A stretch of 64,000 bases of DNA from Aliiroseovarius sp. F47248L. Lineage in GTDB: Bacteria; Pseudomonadota; Alphaproteobacteria; Rhodobacterales; Rhodobacteraceae. The notes under the pieces are model-generated. The model saw only the letters and a list, made by a program, of their open reading frames with translations. It did not search any database and was not told the DNA's origin. Every line of letters begins with the position of its first letter. Within the stretch, counting starts at the first letter, position 1. Shown here piece after piece: positions 63,888 to 64,000 of the stretch. The stretch covers positions 2,594,501 to 2,658,500 of the forward strand of contig NZ_JALKBF010000001.1 of NCBI RefSeq assembly GCF_023016085.1, read 5' to 3'. The position numbers and the translations under genes are program-made.

Positions 63888-64000
63888 TCACGTCTGTGTG
63901 GGATTTTGTTTCGCCAACTGTACGGCGAGGATGCCAAAGGTGATGATGGCGACGCCGATAAAATCGGTGGCGGTCAGTGCCTCGCCAAGCAAAAGCCACG
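63888..64000 (-). CDS. EamA/DMT-family transporter, C-terminal fragment
   Basis: Only the last 36 codons or so are in the window; the gene continues past the right edge. The end reads LLLGEALTATDFIGVAIITF, then GILAVQLAKQNPTQT and a TGA stop. This is the usual closing segment of EamA permeases. Confidence 0.75.
   Translation of the reverse strand, partial: WLLLGEALTATDFIGVAIITFGILAVQLAKQNPTQT

Noticed and set aside
1-64000. CRISPR arrays, rRNA operons or insertion sequences
   Set aside because: No regularly spaced repeats, rRNA segments or transposase genes with terminal inverted repeats were found on reading the window.

Overview
The window comes from the chromosome of an alphaproteobacterium, most likely a Rhodobacteraceae (Roseobacter-group) species. 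The signs are a GC-rich chromosomal background, a petABC cytochrome bc1 operon with a TTG-started Rieske gene, a TctCBA/TctDE tricarboxylate cassette, a CtrA-type promoter, and small genes of the kind that encode gene-transfer-agent (GTA) head spikes in Rhodobacter. All assignments come from reading the sequence and from memory of protein families; no database search was run.

Layout. 1-1321: end of a spermidine/putrescine-type ABC operon. 1846-4031: sulfatase and a type II haloacid dehalogenase, convergent. 4112-11834: AtuA/DUF4387 pair joined to a tctCBA transporter, divergent from a tctDE two-component system with an extra periplasmic binding protein. 11883-13718: ilvD. 13875-28346: capsular/exopolysaccharide locus: UDP-sugar epimerase and dehydrogenase, PglK-like ABC flippase, three glycosyltransferases, a HAD protein, a membrane protein, an EpsG-like polymerase, Wza export lipoprotein, Wzc-like tyrosine kinase and an initiating sugar transferase. 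A full CtrA box overlaps the promoter of its main operon. 28490-29957: three overlapping genes resembling the GTA head-spike base, a LamG-like spike fibre and an accessory protein. 30104-36728: dipeptide/oligopeptide ABC operon ending in a LysR gene. 36951-42404: TetR-controlled RND efflux operon.

42469-50823: an integrated element of about 8.4 kb in the 3' end of tRNA-Lys(UUU), bounded by 49-bp direct repeats, with further 20-bp repeats inside both ends. It carries a tyrosine integrase, an HTH protein, a replication initiator, an M48 lipoprotein protease bracketed by repeats, an AT-rich three-gene operon around a putative modification-dependent (PvuRts1I/AbaSI-like) restriction endonuclease, and the stump of a large type IIG restriction-modification protein.

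50965-64000: housekeeping genes: dapF, mtaB, a small protein, a GST, petABC, thiBPQ under a TPP riboswitch, an EamA exporter, aroC, a thioredoxin-like/CcdA pair and the end of another EamA gene.

The two places most worth a second look are the spike-like trio beside the capsule locus (capsule is the known receptor for GTA particles) and the small restriction operon in the tRNA-Lys island. I saw no CRISPR array, rRNA or insertion sequence.
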